Origin: Kitasatospora sp. SUK 42
GTDB taxonomy: Bacteria; Actinomycetota; Actinomycetes; Streptomycetales; Streptomycetaceae
NCBI RefSeq assembly: GCF_015776785.2
Contig: NZ_LFMD02000003.1
Location: forward strand, 521,798 to 585,797
Length of the DNA: 64,000 bases
Direction: 5' to 3'
This document shows, in pieces, positions 63,674-64,000 of this stretch. Made by a program: the position numbers and the translations under genes. A model generated the notes under the pieces. That model worked only from the letters and a program-made list of their open reading frames with translations. It ran no database searches and was not told the origin of the DNA. Each line of letters starts with the position of its first letter. Positions within the stretch are counted from its first letter, which is position 1.

Positions 63674-64000
63674 ATGGCGCTCACGGCCCCCGACCACACC
63701 GACGCGCGGGACGGCCGCCCGGCGGCGCCCGCCCCGGCCGTCACCTACGCCCTGATCGCGGCCAACACCCTGGTCTTCCTGCTCGGACCGGCCGCCGGCC
63801 TCAACCCGCTGTACGGCACCGGCCAGGCCCGGGTCTGCTCGGAGCAGCGGTACGAGCAGCGCTGGGGCGCCGTCCCCGCCGAACTGCTGGCCGGACACCC
63901 GCTGACCGCCGAGCAGCTGGCCGAGGCCCCCGACCCGGTCCCCGGCTGCCCGGCCGCCCCCACCCCGGGCAAGCACCCGGCCGTGTCCGCCCTCACCGGG
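63674..64000 (+). CDS. Rhomboid-family intramembrane serine protease, N-terminal part
   Basis: The first 109 codons of a gene that runs past the window end. After a short polar N-terminus, the first membrane helix TYALIAANTLVFLLGPAAGL and the following Cys/Gln/Glu-rich loop match bacterial rhomboids, and the last residues (KHPAVSALTG) are where the next helix with MFVHG normally begins. The catalytic Ser and His lie outside the window, so activity cannot be judged. Confidence 0.75.
   Translation, partial: MALTAPDHTDARDGRPAAPAPAVTYALIAANTLVFLLGPAAGLNPLYGTGQARVCSEQRYEQRWGAVPAELLAGHPLTAEQLAEAPDPVPGCPAAPTPGKHPAVSALTG

Overview
The window is chromosomal DNA from a high-GC actinomycete, almost certainly a member of the Streptomycetaceae (Streptomyces or Kitasatospora). 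The evidence is about 72-75% G+C, strong G/C at third codon positions, GTG and TTG starts, a division and cell wall (dcw) cluster without murC or mraZ, a fused anthranilate synthase behind a Trp-codon leader, and a gene order that from memory follows the Streptomyces coelicolor core around ftsZ, glkA and the NlpC/P60 genes. I see no insertion sequence, prophage, tRNA, rRNA or CRISPR array. This is conserved core chromosome, and its interest lies mainly in regulatory RNA and promoter structure.

Layout. (1) 193-16013, minus strand: rsmH-ftsL-ftsI-murE-murF-mraY-murD-ftsW-murG-ftsQ-ftsZ-pgeF-yggS, densely overlapping, making lipid II and the septal machinery. A good promoter lies 0.25 kb upstream of rsmH, and a second control region lies between ftsQ and ftsZ. 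(2) 16550-22142, plus strand: beta-carbonic anhydrase, then a MoxR ATPase / DUF58 / membrane transglutaminase trio. (3) 22237-30560: DUF3040 protein, methyltransferase, SAV_6107-type HEPN protein, DUF4126 protein, phytoene-dehydrogenase-like flavoprotein, Gln-rich membrane protein, metF and a polyprenyl synthase. (4) 30606-35244: thiamine block, with thiE coupled to an Rv2175c-like DNA-binding protein on the minus strand, a flavoprotein reductase, and a TPP riboswitch driving thiO-thiS-thiG on the plus strand. (5) 35327-38792: PASTA Ser/Thr kinase, molybdopterin oxidoreductase, bacterioferritin and its ferredoxin with an iron box. (6) 38973-42563: divergent class II DAHP synthase and trpEG, the latter behind a tri-Trp leader peptide and attenuator. 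(7) 42604-51291: NarL-type two-component pair, acyltransferase, hydrolase, small membrane protein, EEP-family phosphatase, glucokinase, DUF5304-like protein, ArsA-like protein with a degenerate P-loop, and an SRPBCC protein. (8) 51627-64000: acyl-CoA ligase, GT4 and GT87 glycosyltransferases (probably phosphatidylinositol mannosides or related glycolipids), an HExxH protein, three NlpC/P60 hydrolases (one behind a c-di-AMP riboswitch), a NYN-domain protein, a zinc-ribbon protein and the start of a rhomboid protease.

The best signals for a second look are: a fully pairable trp attenuator (1:2, 2:3 and 3:4 helices) on an apparently leaderless transcript; a ydaO-type c-di-AMP riboswitch with an alternative hairpin around the Shine-Dalgarno of a muralytic enzyme; four GACAC (WhiA-type) pentamers in the ftsZ promoter, one overlapping the -10 box; an iron box at bfd; a 17-bp tandem repeat that carries a stop codon; a lysine-less ArsA-like ATPase; and several promoters whose -10 box lies 6-7 nt before the start codon. 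No wholly new multi-gene system was found.
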